From contig JAQXVY010000033.1 of NCBI GenBank assembly GCA_029225165.1, positions 1 through 64,000 on the forward strand: a stretch of 64,000 bases of DNA, in the 5' to 3' direction. Positions within the stretch are counted from its first letter, which is position 1; every line of letters begins with the position of its first letter. Below the pieces are notes generated by a model. It was not told the origin of the DNA, did no database searches, and saw only the letters and a list, made by a program, of their open reading frames with translations. Positions 21,001 to 30,568 of this stretch are shown here, in pieces. This DNA comes from Oscillospiraceae bacterium. GTDB lineage: Bacteria > Bacillota > Clostridia > Oscillospirales > Acutalibacteraceae. Position numbers and translations under genes: made by a program.

Positions 21001-21045
21001 AAAAGCCGAGGCTGTCGCATTTGATGTGCGATAGTTTCGGCTTTT
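21001..21045 (+). terminator. Terminator after thiC
   Basis: AAAAGCCGAGGCTGTCGCA...TGCGATAGTTTCGGCTTTT hairpin. Confidence 0.8.
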
Positions 21046-21096
21046 GTTAATTTATTGATTTTAGAAAACATCCACTATTTCATTCCGACCCAAACC

Positions 21097-21244
21097 CTGT
21101 CATTCCGAAGGAGCGAAGCGACCGAGGAATCTGAAAGGAAAGCAGTAGTGCCTAAAACGACACTATCAGGTTAGATGAAAGTATGATTTTTCTAACAAAG
21201 TTAGTGGTAGAGGAAGGGGATTCCTCGACAAGCTCGGAATGACA
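21097..21244 (-). repeat. Dyad repeat A, copy 4
   Basis: ctgtcattccgaaggagcgaagcgaccgaggaatc...ggattcctcgacaagctcggaatgaca. Confidence 0.92.
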
Positions 21245-21302
21245 ATTTAGGGTTGGGAATGGCATATTAGTGGCTCACTAGAAAAAATTCCCCATTTTCC
21301 AT

Positions 21303-22667
21303 TTACCCTGTGATTGCCTTTACAATCTCCTCAAAGTGCATTGAGTGACTTGCTTTTATCAGCACAGCGTCACCCTTGTTAAGAATTTTCGGCAGATTGG
21401 AGATAAGTTCCTCGTTGCTTTCAAAGTGATAACCTGTTGTGCTTTTTAACTGTGACTGCATTTCCCTTGCAAGGTCGCCAACGGTAAGCAGAACATCTAC
21501 ACCACACTTTTCGGCATATGCACCGACCTCCTTGTGGAGGGCAACCTCCTCCTTGCCAAGCTCCTTCATATCCCCAAGGATACACACCTTGCGAGGATTT
21601 TTGAAATTCATAATTGTGTCAATGGACGCCTTTGTTGAGGTTGGGTTGGCGTTGTAGCAGTCGTCAATAACTGTGTAGTCCTCTGTGTTTATCACATTGT
21701 TTCTACCGCTGATTGTCTTGTAGCTTTCAATTCCCCTGACAATTTCCTCGTCAGTCATTCCCATGGTTCTGCCTATGGCTACGGATGCCATTGCGTTTGC
21801 AACCATATGATTGCCGATAGCAGGAACAGTAACGGGAATTTTCTTGTCCTCGTAATGAAGAACACACTTAATTCCCAAGTCGCTGTTGTTTTCTATGATT
21901 TCTGCGTAGTAGTCGTTTTTGCTTTCAAGTCCGTAGAAAACCGGCTTTATGCCCTTGTATTCCTTAACAGTTGAAAGCTTGTCGTCATCACCGCAGAGGA
22001 AGATTTTTCCGTCACCTTGCATATGGGTGAACATCTCGGTTTTTGCCTTTAAAACACCGTCCCTGTCACCTAAAAATTCAAGGTGACAGCAACCTATGTT
22101 TGTAATTACGCAGAAGTCAGGCTTTACAATGCTTGAAAGCCTTGTCATTTCTCCAAAGTCGGAAATTCCCATTTCGATTATGGCAACCTCTGCGTCCTCC
22201 TCCATTGCAAACAGGGTCAGCGGAACACCAAGCTCGTTGTTAAAGTTGCCCTGTGTCTTATGCACCTTAAATTTTTCCTTTAGTACGGCAGAGAGCATCT
22301 CCTTTGTGGAGGTTTTTCCCACACTGCCTGTAACGCCGATAAAGGGGATTGTAAACAGACTGCGGTAGTACCTTGCAATATCCTTAACTGCGTTTAAGGT
22401 GCTTGCTACCTTGATTTGTGGTATTGGGCAGTCAAGAGCCTCCTCAACAAGGGCGCAAACAGCACCATTTTCGTAGGTACTGCCCACAAATTTATGACCG
22501 TCAGACCTTTCCCCCTTAATTGCAACAAACATAGAGTCCTTTGTTGCCTTTCGGGAGTCTGTTACTATGGAGGTTACTTTGGTGTTAAGGTGTTTTTCTT
22601 CACCAAAAAATTCACCGCCACAGCTTTCTAAAATTTCTTTGATAGTCAATGCTTTCATATTACTCAT
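21303..22667 (-). CDS. murF: UDP-N-acetylmuramoyl-tripeptide--D-alanyl-D-alanine ligase
   Basis: GVTGSVGKTSTKEMLSAVL, NFNNELGVPLTLF, DDCYNANPTSTKASI. Confidence 0.94.
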   Translation of the reverse strand: MSNMKALTIKEILESCGGEFFGEEKHLNTKVTSIVTDSRKATKDSMFVAIKGERSDGHKFVGSTYENGAVCALVEEALDCPIPQIKVASTLNAVKDIARYYRSLFTIPFIGVTGSVGKTSTKEMLSAVLKEKFKVHKTQGNFNNELGVPLTLFAMEEDAEVAIIEMGISDFGEMTRLSSIVKPDFCVITNIGCCHLEFLGDRDGVLKAKTEMFTHMQGDGKIFLCGDDDKLSTVKEYKGIKPVFYGLESKNDYYAEIIENNSDLGIKCVLHYEDKKIPVTVPAIGNHMVANAMASVAIGRTMGMTDEEIVRGIESYKTISGRNNVINTEDYTVIDDCYNANPTSTKASIDTIMNFKNPRKVCILGDMKELGKEEVALHKEVGAYAEKCGVDVLLTVGDLAREMQSQLKSTTGYHFESNEELISNLPKILNKGDAVLIKASHSMHFEEIVKAITG

Positions 22668-23709
22668 ACTTCTTTAATGATACTTCAATAATTTTTTCGC
22701 ACAGAGTTCCAAAGTCAATGCCAATAACCTGTGCTTCCTGTGGTAAAAGGCTTGTAGGTGTCATACCCGGCAAGGTGTTTGCCTCAAGGCAGTATGGACA
22801 TCCCTCCTCGTCAAGCAGGAAGTCAAGTCTTGCGTAGCCCTCAAGATGAAGCGCCTTAAATGCCCTTTCAGCCTCACTTTGGATAAGCTTTGTTGTGTAT
22901 TCCTCAAGGTCAGCAGGACAAACATCCCTTGTTTTTCCCGCCTGATACTTGTTTACATAGTCGTAAAAACCGCTTTCGGGGATAATCTCAATAATAGGCA
23001 AAGCCTTGTTGTCAATAACTCCAACAGAAAGCTCTCTGCCCTTTACATACTGTTCAACAAGAATCTCCTTTTCCCAGAGGAAAGCCTCATTTACAGCCTT
23101 TTCAAAGTCTGCCTTATCCTCAACAATGGAAACGCCAACGGAGGAACCACCGCTACAGGGCTTTACAACACAGGGGTAACAGCACCAACGCTTAATCGCC
23201 CCTGTTTTTACATCATCAGGGGTGAAGATTTCTCCGGCAGGAGTGCTTATTTTGTTCTGCCTAAGCACACTTTTTGTAAGTCCCTTGTTCATTGCAATAG
23301 CCGAGCCAAGGTAGTCGGCACCTGTGTACTTGATACCCAAAATATCAAAGGTTGCCTGAAGTTGTCCGTTTTCTCCCACACCGCCGTGGAGAGCCAAAAA
23401 TGTTATGTCGGCATTTCTGCAAATGTCAACCACATTTTGTCCCAAAAAACAGTCGCTTTTGTCCTTTCGTGAGGCTTTTACCTGCTCCAAGTCGGGAACA
23501 AGCTCCCCCACCTTTACATCCTTTGCAAAGGAATAGTTTTCTTCAAAAAGTCGGTCAATATCGCAGTTTTCTTCTTCATATCCCATAAACACATCAAGTA
23601 GTACAACGCTGTGACCCTTTTCCTTTAGTGCGTTGTAAACCTTTTTGCCTGAAACAATGGATACATTTCTTTCGCTGCAAAGACCGCCTGCTAATACAAC
23701 AATTTTCAT
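22660..23709 (-). CDS. ddl: D-alanine--D-alanine ligase
   Basis: GGLCSERNVSIVSG, VKPCSGGSSVGVSIV, EANTLPGMTPTSLLPQEA. Confidence 0.94.
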   Translation of the reverse strand: MKIVVLAGGLCSERNVSIVSGKKVYNALKEKGHSVVLLDVFMGYEEENCDIDRLFEENYSFAKDVKVGELVPDLEQVKASRKDKSDCFLGQNVVDICRNADITFLALHGGVGENGQLQATFDILGIKYTGADYLGSAIAMNKGLTKSVLRQNKISTPAGEIFTPDDVKTGAIKRWCCYPCVVKPCSGGSSVGVSIVEDKADFEKAVNEAFLWEKEILVEQYVKGRELSVGVIDNKALPIIEIIPESGFYDYVNKYQAGKTRDVCPADLEEYTTKLIQSEAERAFKALHLEGYARLDFLLDEEGCPYCLEANTLPGMTPTSLLPQEAQVIGIDFGTLCEKIIEVSLKKYE

Positions 23710-23710
23710 C

Positions 23711-24127
23711 TTATTCTCCTATAATCTTAATTAAGGTATGCTTTCTTCTCATACCGTCCATTTCGTAATAAAAAATTTGCTCCCATGTGCCAAAGTCCAG
23801 CTTTCCATCAGTTATGGCACACACAACCTCTCTGCCCATAATAGTGCGTTTCAGGTGGGCGTCTGCATTGTCCTCATAACCGTTGTGAGCGTATTGGCTG
23901 TATGGCTTTTCAGGTGCAAGATTTTCAAGCCACCTTTCGTAGTCGCTGTGCAGTCCCGACTCGTCGTCATTGATAAAGACAGATGCGGTTATGTTCATTG
24001 CGTTAACAAGGACAAGACCCTCCTTTACACCGCTTTCGTCAATGGCTGACTGCACATCTCTTGTTATGTTCACAAGTCCTCTTCGTTTTGGAATGTTAAA
24101 CCAAAGTTCTTTTCTAAAGCTTTTCAT
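23711..24127 (-). CDS. YjbQ/UPF0047 family protein (secondary thiamine-phosphate synthase family)
   Basis: Small single-domain protein, [36 protein letters not shown]...[35 protein letters not shown]. Confidence 0.85.
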   Translation of the reverse strand: MKSFRKELWFNIPKRRGLVNITRDVQSAIDESGVKEGLVLVNAMNITASVFINDDESGLHSDYERWLENLAPEKPYSQYAHNGYEDNADAHLKRTIMGREVVCAITDGKLDFGTWEQIFYYEMDGMRRKHTLIKIIGE

Positions 24128-24136
24128 AAAAACCTC

Positions 24137-24481
24137 TTAAAACATAAAAGAGTCCATACCCCAAAGGGATACCTCGTCAAATTTTACATACACATTCTTT
24201 CCCTCAATGCCAAGCTCATCCTTTGCGATTTCACAAAGCCTTGCGGTGAGGTCTGTATAGGCGTCCTTTGTGGAAGAGCCAAAAATTTTTACCTCAAAAA
24301 TAGCACAGGGATTTTCGTTTGTACCTCTGAAGTACAGCTTACATTCGTCCTGCAAATTCACCATCAGGGAAGAGGGTGACTTGCCGGGAATCAGTGTAAT
24401 AGAATTTGTAATTTTTTCCGCCAGTGATTTTTCCTTGTCATCAGGAATTTTTACAGAAAATTTTGCGTCAATATAGGGCAT
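24137..24481 (-). CDS. MIF-like (macrophage migration inhibitory factor/phenylpyruvate tautomerase) family protein
   Basis: MPYIDAKFSVKI start leaving Pro as residue 2; ENPCAIFEVKIFG...LTARLCEIAKDELGI...VYVKFDEV..WGMDSFMF resembles MIF pattern. Confidence 0.8.
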   Translation of the reverse strand: MPYIDAKFSVKIPDDKEKSLAEKITNSITLIPGKSPSSLMVNLQDECKLYFRGTNENPCAIFEVKIFGSSTKDAYTDLTARLCEIAKDELGIEGKNVYVKFDEVSLWGMDSFMF

Positions 24482-24656
24482 AAGGACATCTCCTTTTACA
24501 TAGTATAAAATCATTATAATACATAACAAAAAAATTTTCAATTTTATAGGCTAATCTTTATTCAATGTTTCCATAATAAACCATATCCCCACAAAAATAT
24601 TGACTAATTTTCTGTACCATTGTAAAATGATACTATAATGATAGAGGGTGATTTTG

Positions 24657-25163
24657 ATGAAAAGACAGGACTATATCAGCTGGGACGAATACTTTATGAG
24701 CATTGCTCTCCTTGCCTCACAAAGGAGTAAGGACCCAAACACACAGGTTGGTGCTTGTATTGTCAGCGGAAAAAACAGCCCTTATCCCGAAAATGTGATT
24801 ATTTCCACAGGGTACAACGGCTTTCCCTTTGGTTGCTCCGATGATGAATTTCCTTGGGAAAGGGAGGGCAACGCAAACGACACAAAGTACCCGTTTGTTG
24901 TACATTCCGAGTTAAATGCAATCCTCAATGCAGGGGGAAAAAGCCTTAGCGGTGCAAGGATTTATGTGTCACTTTTCCCCTGCAACGAATGTGCCAAGGC
25001 GATTATCCAGTCGGGAATAGAGGAGATTGTGTATTTGTCCGATAAATACAAGGAAACCGACAGCACCAAAGCGTCAAAGAGAATGTTGACATCAGCAGGA
25101 GTAAAGCTGACGCAGTTTATACCTGAAAAGGATAAAATCGTGCTGGACTTTAATATTGAATGA
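24657..25163 (+). CDS. Deoxycytidylate (dCMP) deaminase
   Basis: KDPNTQVGACIV, HSELNAILNAGG, PCNECAKAIIQSGI zinc deaminase motifs. Confidence 0.92.
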   Translation: MKRQDYISWDEYFMSIALLASQRSKDPNTQVGACIVSGKNSPYPENVIISTGYNGFPFGCSDDEFPWEREGNANDTKYPFVVHSELNAILNAGGKSLSGARIYVSLFPCNECAKAIIQSGIEEIVYLSDKYKETDSTKASKRMLTSAGVKLTQFIPEKDKIVLDFNIE

Positions 25164-25238
25164 TAAACAAAGGCTCCACCGAATGAGTATTCCCTTGCTA
25201 AGGGAGTTTTGATGTAAACAAAGGCTCCCTCGGATGAG

Positions 25239-25488
25239 CAATGTCGTCAACTTAAGAACATTTATATTCAGCGGTCTGTACCACTCGTCCTGTCATTCTG
25301 AGGGAGCAAAGCGACTGAAGAATCTGAAAGGAAAGCAGTAGTGCCTAAATCGACACTAACAGGTTAGATGAAAGTATGATTTTCCTAATAAAATGTGTGG
25401 TATAGGTGGGGGATTCCTCGGCAAGCTCGGAATGACAGAAGTGGTTGGTCATGACAGTGTGTGGGTTTTCCTTAAGTTGACGACATTG
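25239..25488 (-). repeat. Dyad repeat A copy 5 (25290-25438) framed by outer 18-bp perfect inverted repeats
   Basis: CAATGTCGTCAACTTAAG (25239-25256) and CTTAAGTTGACGACATTG (25471-25488). Confidence 0.9.
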
Positions 25489-25517
25489 TTTACACAAGGG
25501 AGGCAGTTAGAAGAGAT

Positions 25518-25551
25518 AAAAGCTGTCGCAGAAAGTTTTGCGACAGCTTTT
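25518..25551 (-). terminator. Hairpin terminator downstream of the PHP gene
   Basis: AAAAGCTGTCGCA-gaaagtt-TTGCGACAGCTTTT. Confidence 0.8.
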
Positions 25552-25568
25552 GTTACAAGTGAACAGTT

Positions 25569-26348
25569 TTAAACCTTACGGATTTTTATATCCTCAAATT
25601 TCATTGGTGTTATGCCCAGCTTTTCAAGGTTCTCCTTGCAAAGCTTATATAATTCTAAATTATTGAGAAAACTTGGTGTGTGGGCGTCAAAGCCGATAAC
25701 TACCGAATTTCCAACCTCTTTTGCAATTTTCCAAAAGGCAAGGTTAGGGTAGTTTCTTCCGTAAAAATTTCCCAGCATATTGTATTCAAGGGGAATATCC
25801 CGTTCCTTAATTTCTTTGCACAGTCGGGTCATTTCCTTTAGGTAAAAGTTTTTGTCGCCTTGAAAGTCCACAAGGTCTGGGTGGGCAAGGTAGGTGAAGG
25901 TACCCTTTTTAAGTCCCTCAATAACCTGGTCAACATATTTTTTAAGGTAATCCTCTCCATCTCTTTTGCCGGTAAAATACTGCTTTTCCCTATGCTCGTT
26001 GCCGATTGCGTGTTGACCCATTATCAGGTAGTCAATTTGTAATTCTCTGAAAAATTCTATGATTTTATCGTAGGTTGCAGGGTAGTATTCAGTTTCAAAG
26101 CCAACAAGAATTTTTATGTCCTTTTCGTATTCCCTTGCAAGGGTGCGAAAGCTCTCAACATACTCCTTTGCAAGCTCCGGCTTCATCCTAAAGTGACTGT
26201 AATAGTCTGTGTTTGGGAAAAACTGTGGACAATGGTCGGAAATTCCCAAAACCTTTATTCCTGATTTAATTGCACATTCAATATATTCACGGTCCTCGCC
26301 GTCTGCGTGGTTGCATCTATATGTGTGGGTGTGAAGATTATATAGCAT
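25569..26348 (-). CDS. PHP-domain phosphatase (histidinol-phosphatase HisJ-like)
   Basis: LHTHTYRCNHADGEDREYIECAIKSGIKVLGISDHCPQ. Confidence 0.88.
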   Translation of the reverse strand: MLYNLHTHTYRCNHADGEDREYIECAIKSGIKVLGISDHCPQFFPNTDYYSHFRMKPELAKEYVESFRTLAREYEKDIKILVGFETEYYPATYDKIIEFFRELQIDYLIMGQHAIGNEHREKQYFTGKRDGEDYLKKYVDQVIEGLKKGTFTYLAHPDLVDFQGDKNFYLKEMTRLCKEIKERDIPLEYNMLGNFYGRNYPNLAFWKIAKEVGNSVVIGFDAHTPSFLNNLELYKLCKENLEKLGITPMKFEDIKIRKV

Positions 26349-26372
26349 AAGATAACCTCTCAAAAAACCTAA

Positions 26373-26402
26373 CTCAAAAGCCCTCCGTCCGGAAGGCTTT
26401 TA
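26373..26402 (-). terminator. Terminator after the antiporter gene
   Basis: AAAAGCCctccgtccggaAGGCTTTT. Confidence 0.7.
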
Positions 26403-26431
26403 TTGTTTGTTGTTATTCTTAATTTATTCGG

Positions 26432-27700
26432 TTACGCACTTTTCAATTTTGAAGTTGGATTAGCTTTACCGTTTTTCTCCTTAAAGAGAATTTTTAAGAT
26501 AACGGGAGCAATTATTGTTGTGATTACAACAACTATAACCAAAGGACCAAAGAGATTTGGGTCCATTAAGCCACAGCTTTCGCCCTTTTTGGCAACGATA
26601 AGTGCAACTTCTCCTCTTGAAATCATACCTGCGCCGATTTGGAAGCATTCCCTTGTGGAGTAACCGCAGATTTTACCCCCCAAAGCACAGCCCAAAAACT
26701 TGGTTGCAACTGCAACCAGTGTGAGCAAAACAGCGAATATCATAAGTGAGGTTGTCAGCGACGGAACTTCAATAGTAAGACCTATACAGGCGAAGAAAAT
26801 CGGCGACAACAGCATATATGACAGAGTTGAAAATCTGTTTTCAAGGTATCTCTTTCTGTTAGTCATAGAAAGCACAAGTCCTGCAATGTATGCACCTGTG
26901 ATGTCGGCAACACCGAAGAATACCTCGGCAACGAATGCAGATACAAGGCAGTATGCAAAGGCAATAATAACATGACGACGGCTGTCCCTCTTTGTGTTCT
27001 TGTTCATCCACTTGAACAGCATATACATACCGATACCCAAAATAACAGCGAATACAAAGAACAGAACTATCTTCAGCAGTACAAAGAGTATGTTTACGGA
27101 TTTGTCTGCAAAGCTGGTGATGATTGTCAGGGCGATAATGCCTAAAATATCGTCAATAATTGCCGCACCTAAAATTGCGTTACTTGCTGGAGTGTTCAGC
27201 TTGCCCATCTCTTTAAGGGTTTCAACAGTAATGGAAACACTGGTGGCTGTCAGCACAACACCGATAAATACAGACTTGAGAATTTGCATCTGTGAGTCGG
27301 AGTCGGTAATGAAGAAGTAGCTGACAAATCCACCCAGAACAAGAGGAGCAATAACTCCGATTAGGGCTATGATAAATGAGGCTTTGCCGCACTTTCTCAT
27401 TTCGTGAATATCGGTTTCCAGTCCTGCACCAAACATCAGCACAATAACACCAAGCTCCGATAACATTCCGAAAAGCTGGTCAGACCCTGCCGCCGAGGAG
27501 AAAAATCCGTCAGCAGTGCCTACTCCCATAATTGCATTTACAACAGGTCCCAAGAGTACACCGGCTACAAGCGCACCAACAACCTGTGGAAGCTGTATTC
27601 TCCTTGAAAAAAGTCCCAACAGTTTTGTTGTGAGGAGTATTGCTGCAAGTACCAGCAGATACTTAAACTCCGCAAGATTCTCCCAGTTAATCAAATCCAT
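26432..27700 (-). CDS. CPA2-type cation/H+ antiporter
   Basis: 12-TM pattern; LPQVVGALVAGVLLGP, LGVIVLMFGAGLETDI, AIIDDILGIIALTI, GMISRGEVALIVA. Confidence 0.92.
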   Translation of the reverse strand: MDLINWENLAEFKYLLVLAAILLTTKLLGLFSRRIQLPQVVGALVAGVLLGPVVNAIMGVGTADGFFSSAAGSDQLFGMLSELGVIVLMFGAGLETDIHEMRKCGKASFIIALIGVIAPLVLGGFVSYFFITDSDSQMQILKSVFIGVVLTATSVSITVETLKEMGKLNTPASNAILGAAIIDDILGIIALTIITSFADKSVNILFVLLKIVLFFVFAVILGIGMYMLFKWMNKNTKRDSRRHVIIAFAYCLVSAFVAEVFFGVADITGAYIAGLVLSMTNRKRYLENRFSTLSYMLLSPIFFACIGLTIEVPSLTTSLMIFAVLLTLVAVATKFLGCALGGKICGYSTRECFQIGAGMISRGEVALIVAKKGESCGLMDPNLFGPLVIVVVITTIIAPVILKILFKEKNGKANPTSKLKSA

Positions 27701-28125
27701 TGTTATTCCCCCATGTTCTTTCTTCTTTAAAAAATGTTTCCCTTTTCATATATAATATATAGTTATAAAAACAGTCTATATTATATACCTAAAGTTTTTA
27801 AAAGTCTATATCAAAAAATAGGTAATTATAAAGAATTTCGTATTTTTTTGGGGTAAAAAGAAAAATTTTTGGGCGAATTTTGTCGATTGGTGCAGAAAAG
27901 TTACGCAGTTGTAATCTTTTGAATTTTAAGCTTACAATTCGGTAATTAAAAAAATGGGATAGGAATGGGAAAAAACAGGGATTAAGTTTAAAAATAAAAC
28001 ATTTGCAGGGCTAAAGGTTACAAAATGATTACAGAAAACTTTCTCCATTTTGCACATATAAAATGGTGATTTAATTCAAAATAAGAATTAAAACACAACG
28101 GCAAAAATTTTTAAAGGTCGTTTGG

Positions 28126-28191
28126 TTGTGCATAGTGCACAAAAACAAGGTAAGCTATATGGTTGACATAACCAAAAGAAAATCCTATACT
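28126..28191 (+). promoter_or_regulatory. Promoter with adjoining dyad upstream of G5/3D gene
   Basis: Dyad TTGTGCA-tag-TGCACAA (28126-28142); -35 TTGACA (28163-28168), 17-bp spacer, -10 TATACT (28186-28191). Confidence 0.7.
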
Positions 28192-28251
28192 GTAGCCGTT
28201 GGGTGAGTTACGCCCCACAAATAATATTAAAGAAAAGGAGAGTTAATTATT

Positions 28252-29448
28252 ATGGCTATTAATAAGAAGAGCTTACTTAGAATAGTAGCTGTTGCCCTTG
28301 CAACAATTATTATTTCTGCAACAGTTCTTTCCGTTGCTGCTTTAACTAACGATACAGCAACTACCAATGGCACAGATAAAGAAACTCTTACAACAGCGAA
28401 CATAAACACAGATAACATTCTCAACAAGGCAAGTCTTGTGCTTGACAGTGAGGACGAGGTTATCAGAACAGATAACAACGGAGTAATCAGCCTGACAATT
28501 CTCAAGGCTTTCCCTGTTACTATTGATAATAAGGGCGAGAAAAAGTCAGTTAGTATGACAAGAGGTACAGTAGAGGACGCACTTAACAAGGCAGGCATTG
28601 CCCTTGCACAGGACGAAAAGGTTACACCGTCACTTGACACAGAGGTTACAGAGGGTACAGAAATTAAAATCAGCAACAGCGTAAGCGTTGACATCACCCT
28701 AATGGGGGAAACTGCTACATATGAAGTTCCTGCCGGAACAGTAAAGGACGCACTTGCAAGTGTGGGAGCAGTTTGCGACAAAAACGACAAGCTGAATGTT
28801 TCCCTTGGCGACAAGGTGTATGAGGATATGGACATCACCCTTGTTAAGGTAACAGTTAAAAACGAAACAGAAACACAGGTTGTTGATTACAAGACAACTG
28901 TTAAAAAGGACAGCTCAATGGAGAAGGGTACAAGCGAGATTACCCGTTACGGCATTGAGGGTTCAAAGACATTAACCAAGAAAAATACATACGAGGACGG
29001 AGTTCTTGTAAACACCAAGGTTGTTTCCTCCAAGGTAACTAAAAAGCCTGTTAATCAGATTAAGGTTGTTGGAACAAAGACAGCAAAAAAATTCGTAGGA
29101 AGTGCAAATGGCGGAGCAGGAACATTTGTAGATAACAGCGGTAACACTGTTTCTTACAAAAAGGTTTTAACAGGCTCAGGCACAGCATACACAGCAAAGG
29201 CAGGTTCACTTACAGCAACAGGTGCAAAGGCAAGAGTTGGCGGTGTGGCTGTTAACCCAAGCATTATTCCTTACGGCACAAAAATGTACATAACAGCCTC
29301 TGACGGAAGTTATGTTTACGGATATGCCACAGCCATAGATACAGGCGGAGCATTGATGGACGGTTCAGCCATTGTTGACCTGTTTATGAACAGCTATGCC
29401 GACTGTGCCAACTTCGGCAGACGAGATGTTACTATCTACATTCTGTAA
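28252..29448 (+). CDS. Secreted DUF348/G5/3D-domain protein (YabE-like)
   Basis: Two DUF348-like segments (VSMTRGTVEDALNKAGI; YEVPAGTVKDALASVGA), a G5-like segment and C-terminal 3D domain (SGTAYTA...GGVAVNPSIIPYGTKMYI...AIDTGGAL..G..VDLFMNS). Confidence 0.9.
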   Translation: MAINKKSLLRIVAVALATIIISATVLSVAALTNDTATTNGTDKETLTTANINTDNILNKASLVLDSEDEVIRTDNNGVISLTILKAFPVTIDNKGEKKSVSMTRGTVEDALNKAGIALAQDEKVTPSLDTEVTEGTEIKISNSVSVDITLMGETATYEVPAGTVKDALASVGAVCDKNDKLNVSLGDKVYEDMDITLVKVTVKNETETQVVDYKTTVKKDSSMEKGTSEITRYGIEGSKTLTKKNTYEDGVLVNTKVVSSKVTKKPVNQIKVVGTKTAKKFVGSANGGAGTFVDNSGNTVSYKKVLTGSGTAYTAKAGSLTATGAKARVGGVAVNPSIIPYGTKMYITASDGSYVYGYATAIDTGGALMDGSAIVDLFMNSYADCANFGRRDVTIYIL

Positions 29449-29470
29449 TAAATATTGTAAGAGTTAGATT

Positions 29471-29496
29471 AGAGGGCGGATTCGCCCTCTTTTTGT
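29471..29496 (+). terminator. Terminator after G5/3D gene
   Basis: AGAGGGCG-gatt-CGCCCTCT-TTTTTG. Confidence 0.9.
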
Positions 29497-29574
29497 TTTT
29501 TGCAAACAAAGGCTACATCGGATGGGGATGGAAATGCAAAATGCAGATTTAATTTTTTTGAATTGCATTCTACT

Positions 29575-29745
29575 CTGTCATTCCCAGCCACCACTCTGTC
29601 ATTCCGAGCTTGTCGAGGAATCCCCTGCCTCTACAACTTACTTTGTTAGAGAAATCATACTTTTTCATATGACCTAATGGTATTTTTAATGCACTACTGC
29701 TTTCCTTTCAGATTCTTCGGAAGTTTCACTCCCTCAGAATGACAG
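29575..29745 (+). repeat. Dyad repeat A, copy 6 (duplicated 21-bp left end)
   Basis: ctgtcattcccagccaccactctgtcattccgagcttgtcgagg... Confidence 0.9.
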
Positions 29746-29999
29746 AAAGGGCGAATAAAAACCCTTGCAAAAAACATAATAGCAGAAATCTTTTATAACT
29801 TTTTCCACAGGTGGTATAATTAAAAAAATAAGAGGAAGAATAAAGTTGATATATTGTGCTTTTAAATAAAAATAAGATATATATGTACAATATGTAGATA
29901 TTCAAAAAAATATCATATTTTATGCAAAAAACTATTGACAAAACAGACCTTTTTGCATATAATTGTTATTGCTGACTTCCAAAAGAAAGCGGTTAATAT

Positions 30000-30076
30000 G
30001 GCGGAATAGCTCAGCTGGCTAGAGCATTCGGTTCATACCCGAAGTGTCGTAGGTTCAAGTCCTATTTCCGCTACCA
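30000..30076 (+). tRNA. tRNA-Met (CAT)
   Basis: Acceptor GGCGGAA/TTCCGCT, anticodon stem TTCGG-TTCATAC-CCGAA, T-loop GGTTCAAGTCC, CCA encoded. Confidence 0.95.
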
Positions 30077-30080
30077 ATTT

Positions 30081-30155
30081 GGCCCGGTGGTCAAGCGGTT
30101 AAGACACCGCCCTTTCACGGCGGTAACACGGGTTCGATTCCCGTCCGGGTCACCA
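30081..30155 (+). tRNA. tRNA-Glu (TTC)
   Basis: GGCCCGG...CCGCC-CTTTCAC-GGCGG...GGTTCGATTCC...CCGGGTCA-CCA. Confidence 0.95.
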
Positions 30156-30161
30156 ATACCT

Positions 30162-30249
30162 GCTGGTGTGGTGGAATAGGCAGACACAAGGGACTTAAAA
30201 TCCCTCGGACTAATACTCCGTACCGGTTCAAGTCCGGTCACCAGCACCA
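30162..30249 (+). tRNA. tRNA-Leu (TAA)
   Basis: GCTGGTG/CACCAGC acceptor, TTAAAAT anticodon loop, long variable arm, CCA encoded. Confidence 0.95.
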
Positions 30250-30290
30250 ATTTGCTGGAGGCACTTGTGTACCACTCAGCACTTCGGTTC

Positions 30291-30317
30291 AGACATCCCT
30301 ATGGGGTGTCTTTTTTT
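30291..30317 (+). terminator. Terminator after tRNA cluster
   Basis: AGACATCCC-tat-GGGGTGTCT-TTTTTT. Confidence 0.85.
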
Positions 30318-30363
30318 ATTTTAAAATTGAAAATTGAAAATTCATATCATTCCGAGTTCCTAT

Positions 30364-30511
30364 TGTCATGACCAGCTTGTCGAGGAATCCCCTACCTCCA
30401 CCACTAATTTTGTTAGAAAAATCATACTTTCATCTAACCTGATAGTGTCGCTTTATGCACAACTGCTTTCCTTTCAGATTCCTCGGTCTTTTCACTCCCT
30501 CGAAATGACAG
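30364..30511 (+). repeat. Dyad repeat A, copy 7
   Basis: tgtcatgaccagcttgtcgaggaatcccc...cctcggtcttttcactccctcgaaatgacag. Confidence 0.9.
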
Positions 30512-30568
30512 AAGTAGGCTGAATAAAATCAATATATAGCTACAATAAGTTGCCAATCCGCCTTTTAG

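Noticed and set aside
27701-28125. Riboswitch (for example ydaO/c-di-AMP type) upstream of the G5/3D protein
   Set aside because: No recognisable aptamer core; the clear promoter at 28163-28191 leaves only a short leader.
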